DNA of 64,000 nucleotides from an uncultured Eubacteriales bacterium (GCA_934456435.1 CAKSHH010000008.1:1-64000); one strand, 5' to 3'. Counted from the stretch's first letter, positions 32,661 to 41,426 are shown. Numbers and translations: made by a program. The notes: generated by a model from the letters alone, not told the origin.

Positions 32661-32740
32661 GGTGTGATGCCCACATCACACCGAGGAATCTGACGAAACC
32701 TGTCTTAACCTATCCGACTCTTTGAGCCGTCTCCTTTAAT
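32661..32740. repeat. Family A palindrome (perfect, copy 3) with a degraded family B tail
   Basis: GGTGTGATG-CCCA-CATCACACC (32661-32682) is a perfect 9-bp palindrome. It is followed by TGACGAAACC and then TTAACCTATCCGACTCTTTG, which match the 3' half of the family B element with its 5' half missing. The rest of the 236-bp gap 32,590-32,825 holds no gene. Confidence 0.65.
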
Positions 32741-32825
32741 GAAGACCGAAATAACAAATGCCTATTTTCGTTCTTCCATTTTATCTTAAATTGAAAATGC
32801 GCGGCTTGCAAAGCATGAAGCACAA

Positions 32826-34541
32826 TCAGTCTTTCACAAACCTTGCGCCGTCGGGTACGCAGACCTCGGCTTCCGAACCGTCGGCACCGCTGTATTTATA
32901 CATCGGCATTTTCGACGAGCGGCTTGCATCTAATACCAAATCATTGCTCGTAACCTTGAACACAAACTTGCTTTTGCCGTCGTCACAGTTCAATGTAACA
33001 TATTTGCCGTTAGCTTCGTATGTTCCGGTGTAGGCGTAGCTGCTGAGCCATGAAGAGGTGAATGTGAATGTCTTTTTATCGGAGTCAAGCAATAAATTTG
33101 CTCTGTCCTTATCCGAGGTATAAGCGTAGCTCTCGGAAAAGGTTACAGCGGTGGTGCTTGTCGATGTGTCGTCCTGCGGCCCGGCTGCAAGGTCATTGAC
33201 GCTCACTCCGTAATGTGCCGCCGCTTTTTGACGATTTTCTTCAATCAGCTCGGCAGCGTATTTGCTGCTGCCGAGAGCATCGTAACGCAAGGTCAGCGGA
33301 AATCTCTCGTTTATGCTCTTGCTGTAATCCGCACCCATGCTCGGCGTCCAGTATTCTTTCAGAGTATATCCGCTGTCCGTCTTTTGCACGGTTATAACCA
33401 TCGGACCGGAGCCGCCCGAAATCACGCTTAATCCGTTTTTGTATACATAGTTTTCGTAAAGAGCGACCATATAAATTTCCGTTGAATTGCCTCTCTTCTT
33501 GACGCTCAAAACCTTGTATGAGACGGCAAAAAAATCGTTTGCTTCATGATATAACGTTGGCGATTCCTGAGCAATTATTTGCTTTTCAACATAGCTTGCC
33601 GTCTTGATGTCAAGTGTATTGTCTATCGGATTTGTCAGGAAACAGACTGAGGCGGCGATACACAGGACGAGAGCGACGGCAATTATCCAAAAGGCTGGCT
33701 TTTTGTAGCTGAGGACATTTTTTATTCGCTGTTTGACACCTGTTTCCCCGAAAGCAAGGGGACACGCCGATATGCTTCTGCGCGGAGCGCTGCAATTAAG
33801 CAAAGCGTCGGAATATGGCTTTTTGATTTCTGCGCCGAGCTCTGCGATAACCTTTTCGTCGCAGGCAAGCTCAATGTCACAGCAAAGCAGAATGTATGCA
33901 AGCCACATAACGGGGTTGAACCAGTAAACAGTCAGAAGAAGAAATCCCAGCGGCTTCCATATATGATCGCCGCGTCTGAGGTGGGCTTTTTCGTGCGCCG
34001 TAACATATTTCACGTCTGCCTCGTTCATAGAGGTCGGAAGATAGATCCTCGGCCGAAGTATTCCGAGAATAAACGGCGTTGAAATTCTGTCACTCAGCCG
34101 TATGTTCCCTTCAAGCGGAACGGACTCGCTGACCTTTTTCCTGATTGCAAGGTAGCTTGTCAGCGCGTATGCAAGCATTGCCGCCATACCGCCGAGCCAG
34201 ACAATAACCTCCGTCGATAACGAAGTGTTTGAATTGGTTTTCTGATATTCTTTGTCGCCGCCGAAAGGATTGGCAACGGTTACAATGTCGGTGGACGTGC
34301 CGCCTGAATAAGTCTTTTCGTATGAAACTACACCGTCGGGAGCAACTGCGGCGGACGGCATAAGGCTTACCGTGCTCTCAATGAAAAAGGGAAGAATCAG
34401 CCGCAGGGCAACAAGTATCCACAGGGCGACGGAGATCCGTTTGGGCGCTTTTTTCAGAATAAGGCGCAGAACAATTACAACGACTGCCGCAACGCTCGCC
34501 GCCAAGCTCATGTTGATAAGCTTAAAAAAGATGTTTTCCAT
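32826..34541 (-). CDS. BlaR1-type M56 metallopeptidase antirepressor
   Basis: A membrane zinc protease expected to cut the BlaI-type repressor encoded just upstream when it senses a signal. The 571-residue protein has N-terminal membrane helices (about 8-30, 36-55, 110-135), the zinc site AHEKAHL (HEXXH) with the distal acidic segment CDIELACDEKVIAELG, and another helix near 285-303. The extracytoplasmic C-terminal 260 residues lack the SXXK/SXN/KTG motifs of the beta-lactam sensor in true BlaR1, so the ligand is unknown. GGAGGG lies just upstream of the ATG, at the end of the repressor gene, 2 bp away. Confidence 0.85.
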   Translation of the reverse strand: MENIFFKLINMSLAASVAAVVVIVLRLILKKAPKRISVALWILVALRLILPFFIESTVSLMPSAAVAPDGVVSYEKTYSGGTSTDIVTVANPFGGDKEYQKTNSNTSLSTEVIVWLGGMAAMLAYALTSYLAIRKKVSESVPLEGNIRLSDRISTPFILGILRPRIYLPTSMNEADVKYVTAHEKAHLRRGDHIWKPLGFLLLTVYWFNPVMWLAYILLCCDIELACDEKVIAELGAEIKKPYSDALLNCSAPRRSISACPLAFGETGVKQRIKNVLSYKKPAFWIIAVALVLCIAASVCFLTNPIDNTLDIKTASYVEKQIIAQESPTLYHEANDFFAVSYKVLSVKKRGNSTEIYMVALYENYVYKNGLSVISGGSGPMVITVQKTDSGYTLKEYWTPSMGADYSKSINERFPLTLRYDALGSSKYAAELIEENRQKAAAHYGVSVNDLAAGPQDDTSTSTTAVTFSESYAYTSDKDRANLLLDSDKKTFTFTSSWLSSYAYTGTYEANGKYVTLNCDDGKSKFVFKVTSNDLVLDASRSSKMPMYKYSGADGSEAEVCVPDGARFVKD

Positions 34542-34543
34542 TT

Positions 34544-34906
34544 TCAGCCCTCCTTATGTTCATCTATCAGTTTTCTGATTTCTTCAACCTCTTTGTCGGA
34601 AAGCTTTTTTCTTGATGTGAATGCCGCTAAAAAGGCCGGCAAAGAACCGTTAAAGGTTTCTTCGACAAACTGCTCGCTCTGTGCAGAGTAAAACTCGTCA
34701 CGGGTGATTAGCGAAGAGACAACGCCGTTTTGGTTCTGAAAAATACCCTTGTTGCAAAGCCTTTTCAGCACCGTGAACGCTGTGCTTTTCTTCCATTGAA
34801 GCAGGTCATTGCTTCTTTTGACGAGCTCGGAGGAAGAAATCGGTTCGTTTTCCCAGATTATATCGGCGAAGCGTGATTCCGCCACGCCCATTGTCAGATC
34901 ATTCAT
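34544..34906 (-). CDS. BlaI/MecI-family transcriptional repressor
   Basis: A 120-residue winged-helix repressor. The N-terminal domain (AESRFADIIWENEPISSSEL, then WKKSTAFTVLKRLCNKGIF as recognition region) and the C-terminal dimerisation and cleavage segment match BlaI. In the family, the partner M56 protease inactivates it. GGAGG precedes the ATG. Two TACA/TGTA-type operators overlap its own promoter. There is no beta-lactamase gene in the window, so the regulon beyond this pair is not known. Confidence 0.9.
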   Translation of the reverse strand: MNDLTMGVAESRFADIIWENEPISSSELVKRSNDLLQWKKSTAFTVLKRLCNKGIFQNQNGVVSSLITRDEFYSAQSEQFVEETFNGSLPAFLAAFTSRKKLSDKEVEEIRKLIDEHKEG

Positions 34907-34925
34907 TTTTATACCTCCAATCGGT

Positions 34926-34976
34926 CTACAATATGTAGTTTGGCTTTATTCTACATTACGTAGACCAATTTGTCAA
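34926..34976 (-). promoter_or_regulatory. blaI promoter with two BlaI-type operators
   Basis: On the minus strand TTGACA (34971-34976), 17 bp, TAGAAT (34948-34953). Two 13-bp dyads, CTACAATATGTAG (34926-34938) and CTACATTACGTAG (34951-34963), carry the TACA/TGTA half-sites of BlaI family operators. One overlaps the -10 box, the other lies just downstream of the start site, so autorepression is well supported. Confidence 0.85.
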
Positions 34977-35101
34977 GAAAATTTTTTGATTTAATTGATG
35001 TAGCAGCAAAGTGAGCTTTATCATGCCGAATAAGAACCTTGCTCTTGGAACAGAGCAGCTTTGAGTTTTCACCCGTTGGATTTATGAGAATATAATAATA
35101 A

Positions 35102-35147
35102 TGCCGGATCATTATTTTAATCCCCGAAAAATAATGATTATTTCGGC
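35102..35147. repeat. Large inverted repeat upstream of mazF
   Basis: TGCCG...CATTATTTT pairs with AAAATAATG...CGGCA, with small internal loops. It lies in the 293-bp gap between blaI and mazF, between a possible TATAAT at 35091-35096 and the mazF start. It could be a leader hairpin or a small element relic. No other gene is seen in this gap. Confidence 0.45.
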
Positions 35148-35199
35148 AAATGATTGGCAAATATAATTATGACAATCAAAATCTCGGAGAGTGATAACA

Positions 35200-35547
35200 A
35201 TGACAATAAAGCGGGGAGATATTTATTATGCGGATCTCAGTCCCGTCGTGGGCTCCGAACAGGGCGGCGTGCGGCCGGTGCTTATTGTTCAGAACGATGT
35301 CGGCAATAAGTTCAGCCCAACGGTGATAGCTGCCGCAATAACGAGTCAGCGCTTCAAGACAGAGCTGCCGACGCACATACAGGTTGACGCGCAGAACTGC
35401 GGTCTTTCAAAGGACTCAATAGTCTTGCTCGAACAGGTGAGAACGCTTGACAAACGAAGACTCAAGGAGCGTATGGGAAATCTCGGCGAAACCGATATGA
35501 CCCGTGTGAACCGTGCGCTGTCGGTCAGCCTCGGAATACTTAACTGA
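35200..35547 (+). CDS. mazF: MazF/PemK-family mRNA interferase
   Basis: A 115-residue endoribonuclease of the EndoA/MazF kind, which cleaves mRNA at short motifs and is normally held by a MazE-type antitoxin. Typical blocks are [20 protein letters not shown] at the N-terminus, RPVLIVQND, and [15 protein letters not shown]; the last Arg-rich part holds conserved catalytic-site residues. ATG 35200 is preferred to the GTG 35191 because GGAGAG (35186-35191) overlaps the latter. No antitoxin ORF is seen on either side, so it is an orphan here or has a distant partner. A bidirectional hairpin follows. Confidence 0.9.
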   Translation: MTIKRGDIYYADLSPVVGSEQGGVRPVLIVQNDVGNKFSPTVIAAAITSQRFKTELPTHIQVDAQNCGLSKDSIVLLEQVRTLDKRRLKERMGNLGETDMTRVNRALSVSLGILN

Positions 35548-35589
35548 CTCGATTCTCCGAAGCAAAAAATGTTTTATTTGTAAATAATA

Positions 35590-35646
35590 AAGGCTGTAAT
35601 TCACAATTTGCGAATGAAACGCTTTTTGTGGGTTACAGCCTTTTTT
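35590..35646. terminator. Bidirectional terminator
   Basis: AAGGCTGTAATTCACAA pairs imperfectly with TTGTGGGTTACAGCCTT and is followed by TTTTTT. The reverse side has a TATTATTT tract, so it can also serve the convergent membrane protein gene. Confidence 0.8.
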
Positions 35647-35654
35647 AGTGGCTT

Positions 35655-37178
35655 TTATTTGCTTTTAACGGAGGTGCGCCATTCGGTGAAGCCGATGATA
35701 CGAAACTCCGTGTCGGTGTCAATGCCGTGGAATTTCTTGTATCTTTCCGCCCACACGGTGGAAGGGTCGGGGGTGGAGTTCCAAAGGTATCCTCTGTAAG
35801 GAAGCTCGGGAACGTCAACAACGGTCTTGCCGTCTGAAATCTGTCGTGCGACGTAAGCGTTGCGCTCAACGTCCGACTTGTAAATGTAGCCGAAAACGCT
35901 GACGTAGTAAAGTGCGAAGCTTATGCAGATTACGGCAAACACGCCCGATACGGCAACGACAGAAATCTTTTTGCCGTCCATAATGTAGTTGAATGCCTCG
36001 CAAAGGAAGAACGCGAAGAACATATAACTGCAATAGAAGCATCTGCTTCCGATCGGTGTAACAACGAAAAGCGGAGCCGTCAGTACGGCAATGCTGACAA
36101 GGTAAAAGCAGAGCCTGATTTTTACGGCGACGCGGTCAACGCACAAAATGCTGAGCATAAGAAGTGAAATGCCGAACAGGATCACAAATATGCTGTTGAA
36201 ATACTTTGTGTAGTTGAGGGCGAAGTTCCAGCCCTGATAGAGCGCGCACGCCACGGAGTAGGCGGCATAGGACACCGCGATGAAAAGGTTGAGCCATACA
36301 AAAGCTTTCTTGACGGGGGACGCTTTTTTATTTTTTTGAATGAAGCCGATAACGACGGCAATGCAAACAAGCGCAATGAGTATGTTGAGAACAACGTTGT
36401 TCAGCGCAAGCTCCTTGCTGATTACCGTGTAAAGGTTCTCCTTGATTCGGCCGATCATACCGCTTGATGTTGTTTCCATCGTTCTGTACTGGTCGGTGGA
36501 TGCGGCAATGTTGCGGTAGGCTCCGTTTGAGAACATTATCACACAGCCGACAACCGAGCCGATAAAATGGCTGATAACGGGAGCAAAGCTTTTCCTGTAT
36601 CCGATGAGAGCGCCGATAATCAGAAGAATGTCCATGATTATCTGATAAATTGTGATGTTCTCAATGAACAGAGCGGCGCAAACGCCGATTAAAAATGTTG
36701 CGATAAACGTTCCCTTTGCAAATTCGGGCTTTCCGTCGAAAATACCCCTTATAATGAAAACGTAAAGAATTACCAGCAGGGTAGGTACAACGTAATTCGT
36801 GAATCCCGATGTCCAGACAACAGCCTGCCTGAAAACATAGCGCGGAACGGCAAAGAAGCATATAAGCGCGAGCATATAGACTGAAAAATTCTTTTTCTCC
36901 ACCGTCCTGTAAATCAGGAATGCGGTTGAAAAAATGACTGTGCTCATAACCGCCGCTTTCAGAATGTTTGATCTCGTCAGCAGGATAACAAGCAGGTTGC
37001 CGAGATAGCGGCCGTTGTAGTCCTTGAACCAAACCGCGAGTCGTTCAAGACCGATGCTGCTGCCCCATGCCCAGTCGTCGCCGGTGTACGGGAACATAAA
37101 AGCCAACCCAAAAAGAAATAAAACCGATGCGGCAAATACAATAAACTTTTTAATGCCTGCATTTTTGGAGTTTTCCAT
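35655..37178 (-). CDS. Polytopic membrane protein, GT-C-like (DUF6056-type)
   Basis: A 507-residue integral membrane protein with about ten to twelve hydrophobic segments. The first helix is followed by PYTGDDWAWGSSIG and by NGRYLGNLLVILL, the acidic-motif arrangement of GT-C type glycosyltransferases that use lipid-linked sugars. This resembles the DUF6056 group. The C-terminal 60 residues are soluble. The reaction is unknown. It has its own promoter and does not lie next to other envelope genes. The ribosome site is GAGAGGGTG. Confidence 0.65.
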   Translation of the reverse strand: MENSKNAGIKKFIVFAASVLFLFGLAFMFPYTGDDWAWGSSIGLERLAVWFKDYNGRYLGNLLVILLTRSNILKAAVMSTVIFSTAFLIYRTVEKKNFSVYMLALICFFAVPRYVFRQAVVWTSGFTNYVVPTLLVILYVFIIRGIFDGKPEFAKGTFIATFLIGVCAALFIENITIYQIIMDILLIIGALIGYRKSFAPVISHFIGSVVGCVIMFSNGAYRNIAASTDQYRTMETTSSGMIGRIKENLYTVISKELALNNVVLNILIALVCIAVVIGFIQKNKKASPVKKAFVWLNLFIAVSYAAYSVACALYQGWNFALNYTKYFNSIFVILFGISLLMLSILCVDRVAVKIRLCFYLVSIAVLTAPLFVVTPIGSRCFYCSYMFFAFFLCEAFNYIMDGKKISVVAVSGVFAVICISFALYYVSVFGYIYKSDVERNAYVARQISDGKTVVDVPELPYRGYLWNSTPDPSTVWAERYKKFHGIDTDTEFRIIGFTEWRTSVKSK

Positions 37179-37205
37179 ATTTTCACCCTCTCATAAATTG
37201 TAATT

Positions 37206-37234
37206 ATCTTATCACATTTGCTTTTTCATGTCAA
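37206..37234 (-). promoter_or_regulatory. Sigma-A promoter of the GT-C-like gene
   Basis: On the minus strand TTGACA (37229-37234), 17 bp, TAAGAT (37206-37211). It is divergent from the promoter at 37,262. Confidence 0.8.
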
Positions 37235-37261
37235 TAAATGTAATGTGTATACGGAATAATG

Positions 37262-37290
37262 TTGCAATTAACGCGGCAATGTGATATAAT
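37262..37290 (+). promoter_or_regulatory. Sigma-A promoter of the acyl-CoA synthetase gene
   Basis: TTGCAA (37262-37267), 17 bp, TATAAT (37285-37290). The start site near 37,297 rules out the upstream ATG and GTG codons in the same frame and supports TTG 37322. Confidence 0.85.
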
Positions 37291-37321
37291 TCTAAAGATG
37301 TTTTTAAAAGGAGGTTTTCTC

Positions 37322-38947
37322 TTGGCTAAGAAGAAACTGAAATATGCCGAATTTCCGGATATGAACACCGTTAAGGATATTGTTGTTTTCGGCGGCAAAA
37401 AGGGCGGCGACAAGCCCCAGTACACATTCTATAACTCTGAGGGCGAAATTGAAACCAAAACCTTTGCACAGGTTAATTATGATTTGACCGGCTTGGGTCA
37501 GTATCTCTATAAGCTCGGACTCCGCGGCAAAAAGGTTGCCATACTCAGCGAAAACAGCTACTATTGGATAGCTTGCTACTATTCTATCATCACGGGTAAA
37601 ATTACGGCGATTCCGATGGATCCGAAGCTCCCCGATGATGACATTGTTGACATCATGATCAGAAGCGGCTGCAACGCCGTGTATTACAGCGAAGATTTCA
37701 AAAACACCGTTGAGCTTATGAAAAAGACAGACGGCGTTGTAATTGAGCATTACATAAAGATTGAAGACTTTTATTCAATGGTCGAAGAGGGCCACAATGA
37801 GGTCAAGAACGGCGTTGAGAGCTATCTCAATGACGAGGTTCTTCCCGACGATCTGGCTTTCCTCGTTTACACATCGGGCACAACGGGCAAGAGCAAGGGC
37901 GTTATGCTTACTCAGGAAAACGTTGCTTCAGACTGCATCGCATCCTGCCGTGTTATGACAGGCGGACCTGCGATCGGTTTCCTTCCGCTTCACCACACAT
38001 TCTCGTGGGTCGGCTGTCTTTTCTCAGGCAACCTCTTGACGGAGTGGGGATTTATCTGCCGCAGTCTCAAGGATATTCAAAAGGATCTGAACACATATCA
38101 TCCGCAGAATTTCTCCGCTGTTCCGCTTGCCATTGAGACAATCTACAAGAAAATTTGGTTCACGGCAAAGAAGAGCGGCAGAGAGGATATCCTCAAAAAG
38201 GGCCTTAAAATCAGCAATTTCCTCATGAAGCTCGGAATAGACAGAAGAAGAAAGATTTTCTCCGAAATTATCAACAACCTCGGCGGCAACCTTGAAATGA
38301 TAGTTTGCGGCGGTGCTTATCTTGACGAGAAGTACGAAAAGGGAATGTATGATTTCGGTATTCAGATAATCAACGGCTACGGAATAACCGAATGCTCTCC
38401 GGCTGTAACCTGCAACCGACTTGACGCATACAAGCCCGGCAGCGTCGGAATACCTCTTCCGTGCAACGAGATCAAGATCAAGGATCCCGATGCCGACGGA
38501 GTGGGCGAGATCTGTGTCCGCGGCAAGAACGTTATGAAGGGCTACTACAACGAGCCCGAAGCAACGGCGGCTGTCTTTGACGGCGACTGGTTCCTGACGG
38601 GTGACTACGGCTATATTGATGAGGACGGCTTCCTCTTCTTCCGCGGAAGAAAGAAGAACCTTATCATCCTCAGCAACGGCAAGAACGTTTCTCCCGAAGA
38701 GATAGAGGACAAGCTTTCAACCATTGAGTATGTCAAGGAGGTCATCGTATACGAGGAGGGCGGATATATCACCGCCGAGTTCTTCCTCGACACCGTTACA
38801 ACTCCCGACGCCAAGGAGCGCATAAAGAACGATGTCAATGAGATAAACAGAAAGATGCCGACGTACAAGCAGGTCGCAAGGGTCAAGACGAGAGACACGG
38901 AATTTCCGAAGACGACAACGCTTAAAATACTCAGAAACTACAAATAA
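37322..38947 (+). CDS. AMP-dependent acyl-CoA synthetase/ligase
   Basis: An adenylate-forming ligase of 541 residues that activates a carboxylic acid, probably a fatty acid, to the acyl-CoA. The phosphate loop is YTSGTTGKSKGVML near residue 182, the A5 motif is GYGITECSP, A7 is TGDYGYIDEDGFLFFRGRKK and A10 is PKTTTLKILR. No signal peptide is seen. The start is TTG 37322 with AGGAGG at 37309-37314, because transcription starts just upstream. It is monocistronic. The acid is not identified; a long-chain fatty acid is the usual substrate of this subgroup. Confidence 0.88.
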   Translation: MAKKKLKYAEFPDMNTVKDIVVFGGKKGGDKPQYTFYNSEGEIETKTFAQVNYDLTGLGQYLYKLGLRGKKVAILSENSYYWIACYYSIITGKITAIPMDPKLPDDDIVDIMIRSGCNAVYYSEDFKNTVELMKKTDGVVIEHYIKIEDFYSMVEEGHNEVKNGVESYLNDEVLPDDLAFLVYTSGTTGKSKGVMLTQENVASDCIASCRVMTGGPAIGFLPLHHTFSWVGCLFSGNLLTEWGFICRSLKDIQKDLNTYHPQNFSAVPLAIETIYKKIWFTAKKSGREDILKKGLKISNFLMKLGIDRRRKIFSEIINNLGGNLEMIVCGGAYLDEKYEKGMYDFGIQIINGYGITECSPAVTCNRLDAYKPGSVGIPLPCNEIKIKDPDADGVGEICVRGKNVMKGYYNEPEATAAVFDGDWFLTGDYGYIDEDGFLFFRGRKKNLIILSNGKNVSPEEIEDKLSTIEYVKEVIVYEEGGYITAEFFLDTVTTPDAKERIKNDVNEINRKMPTYKQVARVKTRDTEFPKTTTLKILRNYK

Positions 38948-38983
38948 AAGAGACTGCCGTTTTCGGCGCAAACCGAATAACAA

Positions 38984-39041
38984 TAAAGCTATAATTCCTT
39001 TCAGCAGATTTAAGATACTGATTGTGAATTATAGCTTTTCT
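38984..39041. terminator. Bidirectional hairpin terminator
   Basis: AAAGCTATAATTC (38985-38997) pairs with GAATTATAGCTTT (39026-39038) and a short T run follows. It resembles the hairpins at 14,709 and 35,590. Confidence 0.75.
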
Positions 39042-39103
39042 TTATATTAAGTTTTCTTATACAGCTTCGGGATAAAACCGCTTTCTGTATCCGATTACGC
39101 CAA

Positions 39104-39802
39104 TCACTCTGCTTTCGGCTTGAAAAGGAATTTGAAAACAATTCCTGCGAGCGCCGCGCCTGCAAGAGGAGCAACGATGAATACCCAGACCTGTGAAAGC
39201 GCTGTGCCGCCCTCCAAAACCGCAGGGGCAAGGCTTCTTGCGGGATTCACAGAGGTTCCCGTGAGAGGAATGCCGATTATGTGCACAAAGGTGAGGGCTG
39301 CGCCGATAACGATGCCGGCAACGGAAGAGTATTTTTCGCTTGATGTAACGCCGAGAATTGTCATCACAAAGACAAAGGTAAGGACTATCTCAACAACGAT
39401 TGCACCGGTCATATTGAGCGATGCATAGCTCAGATCGCCGTATCCATTTGAGCCGAAGCCGTTGAGCGCCGAGTTTTTGGTTATAACGCTGAGCAGACCG
39501 CTTCCGGCAAACGCGCCCGCAACCTGTGCGATAACGTAACCAATAAGGTCGATAATGTCGAGCTTGCCGTTTATGAACATAGCGAGTGAAACGGCGGGGT
39601 TGACATGACAGCCGGAGATGTGACCGATAGCGTATGCTCCGGCGACGATCGAAAGACCGAAAGCGAGCGCAATGGCTGCAACACCGAGCGTGCCTGTTTG
39701 TGTTGCGCCGGAAAGTCCGCCGCAGACAACGGCTGTACCGCAGCCGAAAAGAACAAGAACTGCCGTGCCGAAAAATTCGGCAATGTACTTTTTAATTCTC
39801 AT
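39104..39802 (-). CDS. aqpZ: Aquaporin (MIP family, AqpZ-like)
   Basis: A six-helix channel of 232 residues for water or small neutral solutes. The two pore motifs HVNPAVSLAMF and TSVNPARSLAPA are intact. The small size and the Arg in the second NPA loop favour a water channel over a glycerol facilitator, but the pore selectivity has not been worked out. AAGGAGG precedes the ATG, and a strong promoter lies at 39829-39857. Confidence 0.92.
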   Translation of the reverse strand: MRIKKYIAEFFGTAVLVLFGCGTAVVCGGLSGATQTGTLGVAAIALAFGLSIVAGAYAIGHISGCHVNPAVSLAMFINGKLDIIDLIGYVIAQVAGAFAGSGLLSVITKNSALNGFGSNGYGDLSYASLNMTGAIVVEIVLTFVFVMTILGVTSSEKYSSVAGIVIGAALTFVHIIGIPLTGTSVNPARSLAPAVLEGGTALSQVWVFIVAPLAGAALAGIVFKFLFKPKAE

Positions 39803-39828
39803 AAAAAATCCTCCTTGATTTTTATTTG

Positions 39829-39857
39829 ATTATAGCATTACGGTTTGCCGATGTCAA
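39829..39857 (-). promoter_or_regulatory. Sigma-A promoter of the aquaporin gene
   Basis: On the minus strand TTGACA (39852-39857), 17 bp, TATAAT (39829-39834): both boxes are perfect. Confidence 0.9.
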
Positions 39858-39902
39858 TTTTTATGTAACTATTCAATCTGTACAAATTAACAAAAAATTA
39901 AC

Positions 39903-39931
39903 TTGTTAATGTATGTATGATATGGTATAAT
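39903..39931 (+). promoter_or_regulatory. Sigma-A promoter of the ceramidase-like gene
   Basis: TTGTTA (39903-39908), 17 bp, TATAAT (39926-39931). It is divergent from the aquaporin promoter. Confidence 0.8.
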
Positions 39932-39970
39932 GTATCTGAAATAAAAGATTATTTCAAGGAGGTTAATTTT

Positions 39971-41401
39971 ATGGATATAGCAGATCTTGCGGCAAGTGCC
40001 GTGAAGAAGATCACAACGGGCAAAGGAAAGCGCCTTGCGAAAAAGGGCTATCCCGCAGAGCTGGAAAAGGTCAGCCCTGTTACAATTTCCAACAAGGAAG
40101 ACGGCAAGTTTGACGTCGGCTTTGCGATGAAAGAAACCATGCCCGACGATTTTGATTCCAAAACCTATTATATTGCCGGACACAAAATGGCTCAGAAAAT
40201 GACAGGCTTCCACGACCCGATAACGGTCAGCGCAATGTGGATCGGCTGCGGTGCAGAGGGCGGCGTGATGATGGTAACTGCCGACTTTATCGGTCTTACC
40301 AATTCGGAGGTCGGTCTTATCCGCGCAAGCCTTGCCGATTTTATGAAGAAGTCAAACTGCAAGGCTGTCAATGTTTGCTGTACGCATACTCACGGCGGCT
40401 TTGATACCGTAGGCTATTGGGGCAAGCTTCCCAAGTCCGGCAAGGTTGATACATATATGCAGAAGATATTTAAGAACGTTAAAGAGGTCTGCATCGAGGC
40501 TTATGACAACCGCAAAAAGGGCGATCTTTATGTCGGATCTACTCATGTGCCCGATGCTCAGTATGATAAGCGTCCTCCGGTAGTTCTCCATGATACGCTT
40601 ACACGAATCCGCTTCGTTCCCGATGACGGAAGCAAGGAAACATGGCTTCTCAACTATGCGGCTCACCCGAACACACTCGGCGGCTCAAACACTCTTTGCA
40701 GCGCCGACTATCCGTACTTCCTCAGACAGACCATATACAAGGAGAAGGACGTCAATGTCCTCTACGGCATCGGTGCGATCGGTGCGGTTGATCCCGGATT
40801 CCCGGACATTGAGGACAGATGGGTACGCACGGAGAAGCAGGGCGTAACGCTCGGCAAGGCGGCACTTTCCATTGATAACGACGAGAAGATGACTCCCGAA
40901 ATCACGGTCGTTCAGCAGCCGTTCTATTACTATGCGGACAATGCGGTTCTTGCGTTCCTTGCATTGCTCAAGGTTATGAGCTCTAAGCTTGTTGCCGCCA
41001 AGAAGGGCGACCTCGGACTTGCACTTGTTTCCGAGATGACATATATGAAGATCGGCTCACAGCAGATGCTTCTCATGCCCGGCGAGGTATTCCCTGAGGT
41101 TGCTTACGGCGGATATGATTCTGCGGAGGATTCGGCAACCGGCAGAGGTCCCGAAATCGACCCGACGCCGCTGACAGAAATTGCAGGCGACGACAGCCTC
41201 CTCATTTTCGGCGTTACAAACGATATGACCGGTTATGTTGTTGCACCGAACGACTTTATTCTCCACAAGACTCAGCCGTATCTTTCAAGCGGCAGAGACC
41301 GTTTCGACAGAAATCACTATCATGAGACTAACTCAATGGGATATTCTGCGGCGGAGACGCTTACCGATGTGTTTGCCGATATTATGAAGAGAGTTAAATA
41401 A
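39971..41401 (+). CDS. Neutral/alkaline ceramidase N-terminal-domain-like hydrolase
   Basis: A 476-residue protein of the neutral ceramidase-like superfamily, which contains zinc amidases. Zinc-type His motifs are seen in CCTHTHGGFDTVG (about residues 136-148) and NYAAHPNTLGG (about 225-235), and a late conserved stretch is GVTNDMTGYVVAPNDF. The Ser that follows the HTH motif in true ceramidases is replaced by Gly. There is no signal peptide or anchor (it starts MDIADLAASAVKKIT), so it should be cytoplasmic, unlike known ceramidases. The substrate is unknown. ATG 39971 has AAGGAGG upstream and a strong promoter. A terminator follows. Confidence 0.7.
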   Translation: MDIADLAASAVKKITTGKGKRLAKKGYPAELEKVSPVTISNKEDGKFDVGFAMKETMPDDFDSKTYYIAGHKMAQKMTGFHDPITVSAMWIGCGAEGGVMMVTADFIGLTNSEVGLIRASLADFMKKSNCKAVNVCCTHTHGGFDTVGYWGKLPKSGKVDTYMQKIFKNVKEVCIEAYDNRKKGDLYVGSTHVPDAQYDKRPPVVLHDTLTRIRFVPDDGSKETWLLNYAAHPNTLGGSNTLCSADYPYFLRQTIYKEKDVNVLYGIGAIGAVDPGFPDIEDRWVRTEKQGVTLGKAALSIDNDEKMTPEITVVQQPFYYYADNAVLAFLALLKVMSSKLVAAKKGDLGLALVSEMTYMKIGSQQMLLMPGEVFPEVAYGGYDSAEDSATGRGPEIDPTPLTEIAGDDSLLIFGVTNDMTGYVVAPNDFILHKTQPYLSSGRDRFDRNHYHETNSMGYSAAETLTDVFADIMKRVK

Positions 41402-41426
41402 AATTATGTTGCTACCGATTAATTGT

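Noticed and set aside
35191..35199. GTG start for mazF at 35,191
   Set aside because: It overlaps the GGAGAG ribosome site, which is well placed for ATG 35200.
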